Shown piece after piece: positions 44,691-54,925 of a DNA stretch of 64,000 nucleotides. The position numbers and the translations under genes were made by a program. Below the pieces are notes generated by a model. That model saw only the letters and a program-made list of their open reading frames with translations, ran no database searches and was not told the DNA's origin. The stretch is taken from assembly GCA_964019695.1 (NCBI GenBank), contig OZ026524.1:67606223-67670222 (forward strand). Reading direction: 5' to 3'. How positions within the stretch are numbered: position 1 is the stretch's first letter; each line of letters opens with the position of its first letter. Origin of the DNA: Loripinus fragilis. Taxonomy: Eukaryota; Mollusca; Bivalvia; Lucinida; Lucinidae.

Positions 44691-45491
44691 TCACGTTATA
44701 AGTACCGTTTTCGAATGAGCTGATTAGTTGATTCACTACAAACACAAACCACAGTAAAACCGCACTTGCCTTGTATTCCTATATACAGGTCTTTTGCACA
44801 CAACGAACATCCATATTTCGTAGCAACACCTTTCAAATAACAGATATCAACAATTTTTTGTACAAATCCTAGGTATTTTCAGAATATAAAACCATAATAA
44901 TTTACCTCCAGCATGCCAAAGGTTGTGACAGCAGACGACACTAAGTTTTCCTATTGCTTTTATCCTTTTGATTTCTAGAAAAGGAAAAGCATGTGCAAAC
45001 AAATTAGTCTCAAATTAGAGAGCAGTCTGATAAGAGACTATTTGTCAGCTTTTTTCAGCAGTTTATTTAATGTTGGTTCGGGTTATCATCTGGACTATTC
45101 CATTTGAGATATTCACAACTTAAAGAGTTAATCATTTATAGTGAACCTTTTTCCCGCCATCACGACGTTGTCGTCTGCTCCGCACGTCTGCTTAACTCCT
45201 TAGGTAGCCTATTTTGCAAACAATAAGGACCCCGATCAGACTGCTCCCAAGGGACCAGTCTGATCAGGGTTCATAGTGTTTGCTTCCATGATAAAATCTA
45301 GTCTGAAATGAACTTGAGTGTATGCAGCAGACGTAAAAGGCAGACGACATTTTCAGGACATGAACTATTGGCGAGATAAGGGCTAAGTATTGAGACATTC
45401 CCAAAGCAATTTTATTTTTGTTCAGAATTACATATTTAGTATTTTCACTTAGACAGTTCTTTTGAGTACATTAGATAATGAAACCTTATGC
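44691..45491. other. No gene; one hairpin of family D
   Basis: 45215-45283 is a family D hairpin (GATCAGACTGCTCCC / GGGACCAGTCTGATC). CAGCAGACGACA (44930-44942) and GCAGACGACAT (45340-45350) are further pieces of family E. Nothing else is seen. Confidence 0.5.
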
Positions 45492-46003
45492 TCGGTACCG
45501 AAACGCCCACCAAGAACGTAGATGACCTTAATAAAACGTTTTACAATGTCAAGGTCAACATGGGATCATCATTTGAACTCACTTTGTAAAGCTCATATCC
45601 TTAATGTCAAACGCCAAGACCATGGTGACTGACCAATTAGTTTCAGAGACAAAGATGTTTAAGGTATCGAAACGTCCACCAAGAACTTAGATGGCCTTAA
45701 TATAATGTTTTACAATGTCAAGGTCAACATGGGTCATCATTTGAACCCACTGTGTAAAGCCCATATCCCTAATTGCTAAGCGTCAAGACCAAAGGTGACT
45801 GACCAATTAGCTCAAGAGACAAAGATGTTTAAGGTCACGAAACGTCCACCAAGAACTTAGATGACCTTAATATACCTTTTTACAATGTCAAGGTCAACAT
45901 GGGACCATCACTTGAGCTCACTTTGTAAAGCACATATCCCTTATGTTAAACGCCAAGACCAAAGGTGATTGACCAATTAGCTCCAGAGACAATGATGTTT
46001 GAA
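45492..46003 (+). repeat. Tandem repeat, 169-170 bp x 3
   Basis: Units start at about 45492, 45661 and 45831, each with CCACCAAGAACTTAGATGAC, TACAATGTCAAGGTCAACAT and ACTGACCAATTAGCTC. The units are about 85-90% alike by eye. Confidence 0.88.
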
Positions 46004-46217
46004 AAGTATTTACCTAACATTTTATTGACGACATTTTGGTCATTAACAATGTAGTCATATTAAGTTTGTCTCACTCAAAGCTTACTCCAAAAGAAATTCG
46101 ACTTCAACTGAACCCCTGATTTTGAAGAGAAGTGTTTTCAATCCAATAAGAGCAACCCTGGCTGAAACGTCCAATGACAATCAACCATGACCTTTGGTGG
46201 TTACCTACATTGTCTTT

Positions 46218-46584
46218 GGCCAAATAAAAAATACCTGTGTTTAGGGTATCCCAACCCTACCTAAATTTACTGGTGAAAGTAAGTAAGGGTGCAAAGATCA
46301 GGAATCGATACAATCAAGTATCACACCTGACCCAGGATTCCAATGGAAAAGTGACAAACTCACAGTTAGACACCACAAACTAGAGCTAAGAGGCCAGCCC
46401 TCTCTAGAAACCTAGAATTGTTTTCATTTTTTTTTTTTGAAAAATATAATTTCATGCATTTTGAAAGGCATTTCGCGTTTCAAAATGAATAAAATTAAAC
46501 TTTTTTCCAGAAAAAATATGTGTGCCTACCCTACCTAAAATTTTCAGACCCGTTACCCGAAACACACTTGTTTTTTATTTGGCC
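46218..46584. mobile_element. MITE with GGCCAAATAAAAAA ends, 367 bp
   Basis: Left GGCCAAATAAAAAATACCTG; right TTGTTTTTTATTTGGCC. Inner CCAACCCTACCTAAATTT matches the right-hand inverse. The centre includes the dispersed repeat also seen at 5258-5360. Confidence 0.8.
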
Positions 46585-46764
46585 TTATTAGGCTAAACAT
46601 ATCCAGTAAAGATTATTACTTTGTGAGCTTATTAAGTCGAATACATTCAAAAGATCACTTTGAGCAATTTAGAGTTAAAACGCATTTTTTTTTGTAAAAG
46701 TAGTCATGTCTCAATACTCACAATAAACGCTACCATAAACCGTGTTGCATTATCTGGGCCTCGA

Positions 46765-46920
46765 CGGGAGAGAAAACCTGTTTCCATTGTTTGTGACTAG
46801 AGCCCAAGATTCAGTACAGAGAAGGGAACAACAACGACACTGATCAGACTGCCAGGATGCACAGGCTGGTCTGTGTATTGTTATAAGCATACTTCTTATT
46901 CAGGTTTTCTCACGCCAAGG
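46765..46920. mobile_element. MITE with ACAGGTTTTCT-type ends
   Basis: GGGAGAGAAAACCTG faces CAGGTTTTCTCACGCC. The middle has ACTGATCAGACTGCCAGG and CAGGCTGGTCTGTG. Confidence 0.65.
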
Positions 46921-47620
46921 TTCAAGTTAAAACCTTACTTTCAGGAAAACTTATACATTTGAGCCTCATTATGAGATGACTTTCGGAGCATGCGCAGACA
47001 AATAGGTGGACAATCAACAAAGCATCTGTGTTGGATGAAACGATTTAAACCTTAAACCCACAGAGACGCCTTGCAAACTGAGCAGACCCAGACCAGGCCT
47101 GATCAGGGTCTACTCTGTTTGCTTATGGCAATATGATATATCTGATCCCACACAAGTGGACCTGACAAGTAACTTCTTTGATCTATGTACCAACATGAAA
47201 ATATTCATAGTGGATGGAGCCTAGAATGAATATTCATGAAGGAAAGGGCTAAGCTACATTTGTATTGAGTGGGGCTAGGTCTGAACTGTCACGCACCATC
47301 AAAAAGTAGTGCATACAAGTTGTAGAATGGTAATAAAATGTTGGAAGCGATGTTCAATGGCCTTATGGCCTTCGATGTCTGCACATGCTCCAAAAGGACA
47401 CCTCGTATGACATTGTCGTCTGCTATTATTTGAGTATGCGCATCACAAACCCAGCAATTAGACTATGCACCCAGCGAAGACTCGGATCAGCCTTGGCATC
47501 CACCTAGGCTAACCAACACCTTTTCTGTCCGTGTATGAAAACGCTAAGGATACAAGTGTTTGACACACGCTCCGTGACGTCTTTAGTGCGACTGGGCAAA
47601 TGTCAAGGCCCCGAGATTTT
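46921..47620. other. No gene; one short hairpin
   Basis: 47071-47122 is a short family D hairpin (GACCCAGACCAGGCCTGATCAGGGTC). The rest is unremarkable. Confidence 0.45.
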
Positions 47621-47629
47621 AAAACCTAT

Positions 47630-48085
47630 TATTTCATGTTCAACTGGCTTGAGCATAAATTTGTCCTGTTCATAAACTGTAAAATACCAAAAATTGTTGG
47701 CATTTTAACATTTAGTAACAGGATATGCATATTTGGCATGCTCAACTCAACGGAGCAAAATTTTGTCCTGCTCATAAAGGTAAAAATGCCAACAATGGTT
47801 GGCATTTTCACATTTATTAACAGGTTAAATGCAACCGCTGAGCGTTTTAATGCAAGAAAAATCTGAAAGATTCAGCATTTCAGTTTTATGAGCAGTTGAA
47901 AATCTCACGCTCAGTTTAATATTTAAGCTTGAAAAACGTTTTCAAAATCTCAGGCGTTGTATTTATCATGCTTATAAATGTTAAAATGCCAACAACTGTT
48001 GGCATTTTAACATTTATGAGCATGATAATATTAATGCTTCTCAGTTACTTTGAGCATGAAATATGTTTTTTAACCTTGTGGTCAG
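47630..48085. repeat. Cluster of three family C fold-backs
   Basis: Palindromes ATGCCAACAATGGTTGGCAT (47788-47807), ATACCAAAAATTGTTGGCAT (47681-47702) and ATGCCAACAACTGTTGGCAT (47986-48006), each flanked by TTAACATTTATGAGCA-type arms. They lie just downstream of the NALF stop codon (which reads on -). Confidence 0.75.
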
Positions 48086-48182
48086 GCTGTCCGGAGTCAT
48101 CGCTGCGCGCAATGTGAAACTGCTGGTTTTGTTATGGACATGCTCGTTTAAATAAAAAAGCTTAGCAACTGAGGGGCTATCG

Positions 48183-48430
48183 CTAGGTTAAACCTATACA
48201 AACGGAGTGAATAATTGCTTTATGAATCCATGAGGATAATAAACACAATCCTAGACAGTACAAGAGGTTAGAACTGAGTACAACTGCACCGGAAGTTGAG
48301 ATGGTGCAATTTGAGGTGAAGTTCAAGGTCGGACAATTACTACTTGGTCCAAACACCTGACAAGGCTCGTAACAACAGTTTTCTTGGCCGTACGTTGAAT
48401 TTTCTCCTCCAAGTACACCAATGAAAGAAT
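48183..48430 (-). CDS. NALF: NALF/FAM155-type NALCN channel auxiliary factor, last coding exon
   Basis: Encodes the C-terminal 81 residues after a split Asp codon, ending at the stop 48185-48183. On the - strand a strong acceptor (TTTCTTTGCCTTTGTTTCAG) ends at 48431. The exon supplies AT, completing GAT with the G of the upstream exon (51655), so the phase matches exactly. Visible features: ENCCYEPC, matching the double-Cys (ECC) site after the cysteine-rich domain of this family; several N-glycosylation sites (NST, NFT, NCT); a hydrophobic tail (LLYCLGLCLLSSW), as in vertebrate NALF1/2. The role (chaperone and subunit of the NALCN sodium-leak channel at the ER and plasma membrane) is taken from the family. 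Confidence 0.78.
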
Positions 48431-49106
48431 CTGAAACAAAGGCAAAGAAAAACAATTGAGATGTAAGGTGATTGAAAGCTCCAAAGGGGAAGCAATTTAA
48501 GTCTGCTTCTGTAAAAGAAATCACAGTTAAACAAATAATGAAACTCATCATCAATCTCATTTTTATTACAAAATTGGCACCGCGTTTATTTTTCTTAATA
48601 TTTAAAAAGTGTCCCTTCTCAATGAGTAATTCATGGCCGAGTCGCCTAAATTTACATATGTATTTGAATAAAGTCAATTGTCAAATGTAAACAAATATTT
48701 CTCAAAGCAATTTTGTTTAGTATAATCAATGATTTAAACATTTTTCTAATTTGTCAATGTTGCGTTTCCATTCTTGCCTAAATTGATCAGATATCCTAGT
48801 TTAAACTTTATTTTTAAGGGTTGCTTGGAAATAGAAAGTATTACGACTCAAATAAATATCTGAAAGTCTCAATGTATTTAGTGTATCATGTACTGTTTAC
48901 CCAATCGGAATGAAACAAGTCATTTACATGTAGATAGTGCATAACATGATACAATTTGTTACATATTTTATCCTTTGTACCGTTTACCATTTTATACCAA
49001 GCACTCACAACCTGGCTTTTCATTTTTAAATGTAATGCATAGCAACAAGCGTCTAATAATCTAAAACTTGGCTTTACGTCTAACACTATAAAAAATAGTA
49101 AGTGAG

Positions 49107-49430
49107 CATGATCAGGAAATACAACAATCACAAACTGCAGACAAACCCATGGCAACGCGAGGAAGAGCCACACATCAATCACGAGACACCAGGAAGACAA
49201 ACTAAGCAAAGTAACCAGCTCTCTCTTCCCCATCAAGATGATTGCAAAACTAGAAGGGACATAAAGTAACGTACAACAAAACATAGAACAATTACAGACT
49301 CCCACAATGGGAGTAACAATAAATAACAAATCAACAAAAACATAACCACCGCCTTAGAACAGACAGCAGCCTAAGCCACCAGAGGTTTTTTTTTAATGCA
49401 TATCACTGGTACCCAATCTTTGCCCTAGAT
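49107..49430. repeat. Dispersed repeat (shared with 4563-4880)
   Basis: AATCACAAACTGCAGACAAA, GAGGAAGAGCCACACATCAA and CAGCAGCCTAAGCCACCAGA match the other copy in the same orientation. The 147-residue - strand frame here is repeat-derived. Confidence 0.7.
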
Positions 49431-49602
49431 TCTGCTGTTGTTGAAGTACAGGAAATGTTCAGCTCGCGTGGAAGCCTTCTAACTATTGCAATGTATCATC
49501 ATGGAGAAACACTATAATCACATTAACACACTATGATGAAAGAAAGAAAATGGCTCACGACTCACAGATAGTCAGAACTAAAGATCACCGGTCAAATGTT
49601 TA

Positions 49603-49818
49603 TGCCAGAGCCGTCATAGAGTCTGAGGCCTGACCCACCGTCGTGCAATTAAAGAGGAAACCATAGCTATAAACGCCAGAGCCAGCATAGAGTCTGAGGC
49701 CTGACCCACCGTTGTGAAATTAAAGAGGAAACCATAGCTATAAACGCCAGAGCCGGCATAGAGTCTGAGGCCTGGCCCACCGTTGTGCAATTAAAGAGGA
49801 AACCATAGCTATAAACCG
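49603..49818. repeat. Tandem repeat, 71 bp x 3
   Basis: The marker GTCTGAGG occurs at 49621, 49692 and 49763, exactly 71 bases apart. Units differ by only a few bases (GCCAGAGCCAGCATAGA, TTAAAGAGGAAACCATAGCT). Confidence 0.95.
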
Positions 49819-49978
49819 TGATTGGGTTTAAAACCAGGCATGCAGACTGTCGCATGCCATCCAAGTTATATCCAACCTTTATAGAACGTTTGATAATCTT
49901 TTTGATTTGATCACTAAAATTAGGTTTTCTAAAAATTCATTTAAATTTAAAAACTAAATCACCATAAAATATAGGTTC

Positions 49979-50602
49979 TTATATGCATTGTGGCAAAAGA
50001 GTTTTTAACCCAATGTTGTATTTGACAATTATCTCTGAGTATCTGTGGTAGAATTTAGAAAATGCTTTTCGAATTCTATGATATCTATAACCTTGTTTTA
50101 ATAACTTAGCAGTTAAAAATAAATTTCTGTTGTTGAAGTCATCAACATTAGAACACACTCTTGCAAAACGAATAAGCTTAGAAATATATACACCATAGGA
50201 AGGGGAGTGAGGAACATCTCCATCAAGAAATGGAAATTTTACTATTTCAAATTTCAAATCGTCCCATTTGTCATAAATTTTAGAAGAAACTATGCCATTT
50301 GTTATGGACAAGTTCAAGTCCAAAAACGGAGCTTCAGTATCAGAAGGATTCGCCTTATTTAACTGAAGTTCAGGAGGATATATCTGACCTACCATTCGTG
50401 TAAAATAAGGATTATCAATATTAAGTAAGTCATCTTTATATCTGGGAATGAAAATTGGCGAATTCCTTTGCATGCTTAATTCGTAAACTTTGATCATTAG
50501 ACTATTAGAGCTCAAATGAGCGAACCTAGGCAAAGCTAAAGTCCTACATCTACATTCATACCTAGAGTGAACGAGCACGGAAGGCTCATAGATAGACACC
50601 AC
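49979..50602 (-). pseudogene. Retroelement reverse-transcriptase fragment inside the NALF intron
   Basis: A 207-residue open frame on -. Around residue 54 it has RYKDDLLNIDNPYF, the YxDD palm motif with one variation from the usual YIDD. It is followed by APFLDLNLSI, IYDKWDDLKFEIVKFPFLDG, SYGVYISKLIRFARVC and FNNRNLFLTAKLLKQGYR. This run is that of an RT family very widespread in invertebrate genomes (RYIDDVLSLNN type); I do not assign it to a named clade. The N-terminal fingers and palm region before the YxDD is missing or replaced (first about 50 residues unrelated), so it is a truncated dead copy. Confidence 0.8.
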
Positions 50603-50799
50603 AAACGAGAGCCAAAAGGTCAGCCCTTTCCCATAAATGTTTGGTTCACATGACAGATCCCTAACTTATCGATGAATCATCTCTTAGCACTTATAAATCA
50701 AGATATAAAAATGAGATAAAACAAAGAAAAGGACTCACCAGTACATATAACTGAATATCGGACGCAAATCAATTTTAACGAAATACTTTATTTTTTTGA

Positions 50800-50985
50800 G
50801 AGAGCACAGTAACTCAGTGATGGGTTGTTTGACTCGAGACCGAGGGGCCGCAGATTCATTGTGTTGTATCTTTGAGCAAGACACATTTATTCTTGCTTAG
50901 TACTAGTAAAACCAAGGGTGACCCGTCCAAGCGTAACTGAAAAAATGTTGACTGAGACGTAAATAATCAAATCAAACAAACCAAA
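50800..50985 (+). mobile_element. Diverged tRNA-headed SINE
   Basis: GAGCACAGTAACTCAGTGAT, GACTCGAGACCGAGGGGCCG, TTTGAGCAAGACACATTTAT and GACGTAAATAATCAAATCAA follow the SINE consensus. About 17 bp at the B box are deleted. Confidence 0.82.
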
Positions 50986-51090
50986 CGTTATTTTGGGGTG
51001 TTTGTTTATCTGTTTAAAAAGGCTGTTAAGAGTTTTCCACATCTCTGCTATGACGTTGAATATCAAGAACGCAATTGCGATATATTAAAT

Positions 51091-51641
51091 GACTTTTCGC
51101 TTACTGTAAAGGCGGCAACTTTAATATTCATATCTGAGTGTGGTTCGGCTATTTCATCTGCTAAACAAGGGAAATCAGGTTTTACTTATAATTTGGTAAA
51201 GAGTTAATAAGCTTTTTGAGCCGCGCAAACGTGTGTGCATTTCATGAAAATCCTAACCGTATACACACTGAACTCACATTTATTAACCCTTCAAGCGCAC
51301 AATCACAAAATGTATGTTTTTGTCGTCCACTAAACTATTTGAAGCCTCATAGATAAACAATGTGAACCCAGATCAGACTGCTCGTGTAGGAGCAGTCTGA
51401 TCTGGGTCCACAATGTTTGCCTACCTGCTTATGTTAAATAGACATTTTCCGATGCAGTTATTTTGCTGGCGTTTTAAGGACTAAATAGTGTGTTTTGCAT
51501 CTATACTGAGGTAATGGCGCAAGATGATACAGTTACTTTTGAATGAAACCACGCCTCATCTTAAGCTTTTACCTATGCCTAAGGTTGACCAGTCCTAATT
51601 ACGCATGCATGAGGCTCCGCCTTTACAGTAAGCGAAAAGTC
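51091..51641. mobile_element. 551 bp MITE with perfect 25 bp terminal repeats
   Basis: GACTTTTCGCTTACTGTAAA(GGCGG) at 51091-51115 is an exact inverse of 51617-51641. It contains a family D hairpin (51355-51420). The right end lies 14 bases from the NALF exon (51655), directly next to the splice donor. Confidence 0.9.
51355..51420. repeat. Short hairpin family D, best conserved copy
   Basis: AACAATGTGAACCCAGATCA faces TGATCTGGGTCCACAATGTT with inner arms GACTGCTC/GAGCAGTC: an almost perfect 66-base palindrome. Confidence 0.85.
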
Positions 51642-51654
51642 AAGTAATACTTAC

Positions 51655-51817
51655 CTTTGCATAAGAAACCTGGTTCTCCAATTTGAGATTCTCCGAATGG
51701 ACGAAAGAATGGGCAATATTGGGCAACTTGATCACAGAATGTTAAACAAGGTTTGATTGGCTCATCTTCGAGGTAATACGTCACGTACTGTGAGCAAAGC
51801 CATTGGCGGTAGGCAAT
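51655..51817 (-). CDS. NALF: NALF/FAM155-type NALCN channel auxiliary factor, penultimate exon
   Basis: A 163-base exon read on -: acceptor TGTTTTTTCTTCAG before 51817, phase 0 at the start; donor AAAG/GTAAGTATT after 51655, phase 1 at the end. The 54 residues start IAYRQWLCSQY and continue IKPCLTFCDQVAQYCPFFRP and GEPGFLCK. WLCSQY, PCxxFCxxVxxxCPF and FxC are the cysteine-rich domain signature of NALF1/NALF2 (FAM155) and nematode NLF-1. The preceding exon, expected to encode the N-terminal membrane anchor and the first half of the cysteine-rich domain, is not found in the window; in vertebrates intron 1 is very long. Alternative: another cysteine-rich secreted protein, less likely given the motif match. 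Confidence 0.82.
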
Positions 51818-51851
51818 CTGAAGAAAAAACAATGAGCAAAATGTCACAAGG

Positions 51852-52045
51852 TGAGTTGAATGTTACACATGGTTTAATTGACTCAACGCCATAACTGAGA
51901 GCTAAACCTTTGGCGGGTAGCAGTCTAAAAGAAGAAATAAACTGTAACAAGGTAAATAAAATACACTATAATATTCATGTATAATTGGCTCATCTTCGAT
52001 GTGTTGCGTCGCGTAGTGAGTGGCAGACATTCTAAGAAAAGAAAC
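51852..52045 (-). pseudogene. Two degenerate tandem copies of the NALF exon start
   Basis: Read on -, about 51942-51857 has CTTTTAGACTGCTACCCGCC, GCTCTCAGTTATGGCGTTGA and GTCAATTAAACCATGTGTAA. About 52040-51965 has TTCTTTTCTTAGAATGTCTG, CACTACGCGACGCAACACAT and CGAAGATGAGCCAATTATAC. Both parallel the acceptor and first 80 bases of the real exon (51817-51740). The copies are spaced about 110 bases. Frame and cysteines are not kept, so they are not alternative exons of the same protein. Confidence 0.72.
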
Positions 52046-53211
52046 AAAATATTAAATGGTTAATTTGTAGATTGCTATGAAACAGGTCAAAATAATGAGT
52101 AAAGAACTCAACCAACCCATCACGGAATGCGGGGTAACTCGTTTTTCTACATTCACTGTGTCTGCCGTTAACTGTTTGATGAACTCAAACTTGTACATGT
52201 ACATATATGTATGTGAAAGATGCATTTTCTTTTACTAATACACGGTGTATGTACCCATGGCAAAGATTTCCTGGAAAATAAGATAGTTTAGTTCCGATTG
52301 TTAACCCGTCTGATTAAGGACTCTGTACGCACCCATAATACATCCATTTACGCCAAATGGACTAAACTTTCTTAATCTATTAGACGATTCAATTTCCAAT
52401 AATAGGGTTGCTGTGTGGCGTTTATTTTTCAATTTCCTTCAAATCTTATTAGAAAATGATTTAATAAAACGGATAAGACCCTGATCTGTTCTCAGCAGTC
52501 TGATTAGGGTCTGCATGGTCAGCATATTGCGAACAAAAATGATGATAGGCTTATATGGGTTATAATAAATGGGGTAATTAATTTATCACGTGACACAACT
52601 GTCATTTTGATAAGCACAATTTACATATTTTTGCAATATTGATTACATACATGTACAAAACCATTCAAGCTATTATTTACACGTAGTTAACTAGACGGTG
52701 ACTAGGAGCAGACTTGCTGTAGACATCAAAGCTAACCACAGGTTAACTTGTAGTTAGCTATTTTCAACTGTGTTTAATAAACTATAGTTAACTATGCATT
52801 TGACTAGAATTTAAAACCTCGTTTACCTGTAGTTGACTTCTGGGTTACCAGGGTGTAAAGAATAGTGTTGGTGGTACTGTGGCTGTTATATAAATATAGA
52901 TTATTTGTCATATTATGACAAGATTACATAATAGCTGTTATTTAACAACACACCTTTTGTCATACTATTATGACATGACGAAAAAGCTAGTATATATATC
53001 AACTAGATGGCATAAATGTTATATATATATAGAAACTTTATTATTATGAATTGATTTATATAACTGTTATATTATAAAAAATACAAAATGTCCAAGTTGT
53101 TAATTTGACGGTTTTAACTTATTAACTTATGCAAAGAAAATACTTTTGATTGTTAAGAGTCGTACTTGCTACGCTACAAGTTTTTCTAAGCTTGGGAAGC
53201 AAAAACTTAAT
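52046..53211. other. No gene; hairpin D remnant
   Basis: 52466-52535 has a diverged family D hairpin (AAGACCCTGATC / GATTAGGGTCTGC). AGTTAACTAGAC-type short repeats of GTTAACT lie around 52690-52850. No coding region is seen; it belongs to the NALF upstream intron if the gene extends to the right. Confidence 0.5.
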
Positions 53212-53449
53212 TGAGCCGTGACATGTGATTTCCAACAATGTGGCATTGTGACAAGTGCAGACGCAGACGAGCCTGTAGAGCCTCCTTTTAAGTTGAGAAA
53301 CTCTAATCATGTTCAGTCAGTAGCTTAACACTCGTAGAGTATTAATGCGACCAGCAAAGGCTCTGATCAGACTGTGCATATGCGCAGGCTGATCTGAGGC
53401 TTTGCTGGTCGCACATACCACATTGTTGGAAATCTCATGTCGTAGCTCA
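53212..53449. mobile_element. MITE family B, best-conserved copy
   Basis: Ends TGAGCCGTGACATGTGATTT and AAATCTCATGTCGTAGCTCA, inverted over about 32 bases with few mismatches. Inner pair GCGACCAGCAAAGGCTCTGA facing CTTTGCTGGTCGC. No clear target duplication. Confidence 0.88.
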
Positions 53450-54600
53450 TTTATGCTTATCTTCAGTTTCACAATTAAAGCACTTGCAAAGTTTCCGTAG
53501 GTCTACGTACAACTGTAGGAGGAGTTGCGCACATATATTGTATCCCATGTTACAAAGACATTGATGGCATTCCAGCTGGAAAATGTCTGAGTTCACAATC
53601 TGAAGGAAGTGACAAAATTAATCTAAGGATTATGTACACGCCACATGCACATCTTCAGAATATGCAAAATGCACCTGTAAAGTATTTTGTTGATACATGT
53701 ACCTACTTTTATAGGGGGGCGGATATTGAACCCCAGGGGCACGGAAAGCCAAAGGCGAGGGACAAAAAAGCATCAAGACAGCGAATTGCTGACGAGACAT
53801 TTTTTTCTTTTCTTGTACTCTTATGTCGGTAAATCTAAAAGACATAAGTCTTGCATTTCCAAGTGGTACTGAGTGATTGACATCAAATTGCCTTTAGATA
53901 AAGGTTTAATTTCATGTCCAAGCTCCTCCTTGACACAGAGGCTATTGATCGAGCGCCTGGCAAATATTGATTCGGCAGACGACAGGAATACAAATGAAGG
54001 TCACCAAATTTCTTATCAAATTATTTTCTTGGGAATTCTCTGATTTATTGTCCGATCTGGTCTGGAAAGGTCTAACTTGACCCATTAAAGGACCTCGGAC
54101 AGTTTCCTATTCAATCTGCCCAAATTTTGACAGCCTGTGGCTAGCATAATGCATACCTGACAACTATGGTTTTGTGCTTAAATGAAACCCTTACATTTAG
54201 TGCATCTAACAAAATAAAAATATTTTGAAAATATTGCATAATTATGCCAGGACTTCAGGGTTTAGGGGCTGGGAGTATTTTTTGTAACCAAATTTCATCT
54301 CACAGAAAGTCAAAGTTTCGTCGAGTATTCACCTAAATACATGTAAATATAATGTTTGCGGCATAAAACTTGAGACGAAAGTGATGCGTTTGCATAAAAT
54401 TCGGGTTGAGAATATTTCATTGTTTCGTCTGAAGAAGTGTGCTGTCAATTACTTTTGACTATTACCTGTAATGTTTCGAGTTTAACCAGTTCGACTTGTG
54501 CACTGAGGTGTATCATATCTGTATACTGTATAAATCACAGGCTAGATAAACACAGTTTTTAGCGTAAAATCGTAATAATTTCCTACACATCAGATTTAAC
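53450..54600. other. No gene seen
   Basis: No long frame, recognised element or tandem repeat. Confidence 0.4.
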
Positions 54601-54604
54601 CTAT

Positions 54605-54925
54605 AATTTTGGTGCTTAAAAGAACCGTCTCATTGCGACGGTTCTTTTGAGTACCCACAACATAATGTTTTGGTTGAGAAATGAGACAATTAATTTCTTT
54701 GTAAGCACTCATATCTAAAGCCCTGATATATGCCATTGCAAATTGATATTTACCTACAGGTTTTTACAAAATAAGTTTCTAATAAGTTTTATAATAAAGT
54801 GTTTTTGAGCATTTTGACAGCGTTCCCCCCGTGACCAAACATGCCTTTTGCATATGATGTGTGAAATATAAAACTACAACTGTATGCAAAAGGATTAGTT
54901 TGGTCACGGGGGGGAAAGCACCTCA
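54605..54925. repeat. Two dispersed or fold-back segments
   Basis: 54619-54650 is a hairpin (AAAAGAACCGTCTC / GCGACGGTTCTTTT) with downstream similarity to 2340-2420. 54824-54914 holds CCCCCCGTGACCAAAC facing GTTTGGTCACGGGGGG plus CCTTTTGCATA / TATGCAAAAGG. Confidence 0.65.

Larger units (their letters stand above)
48431..51654 (-). other. NALF intron, 3.2 kb, repeat-filled
   Basis: Bounded on - by the donor AAAG/GTAAGTATT (exon end 51655) and the acceptor CAG at 48431. It contains the dispersed repeat 49107-49430, a 71 bp tandem repeat, an RT fragment on the same strand, a diverged SINE and a 551 bp MITE. Confidence 0.75.

Noticed and set aside
48466..48677. A start Met with a signal-peptide-like sequence (MRLMMSFIICLTVISFTEA) in front of the last NALF exon, suggesting a separate short secreted protein.
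   Set aside because: A strong splice acceptor at 48431 and exact phase match to the exon at 51655 explain the downstream sequence better. The upstream frame is intronic. An alternative first exon cannot be fully excluded.
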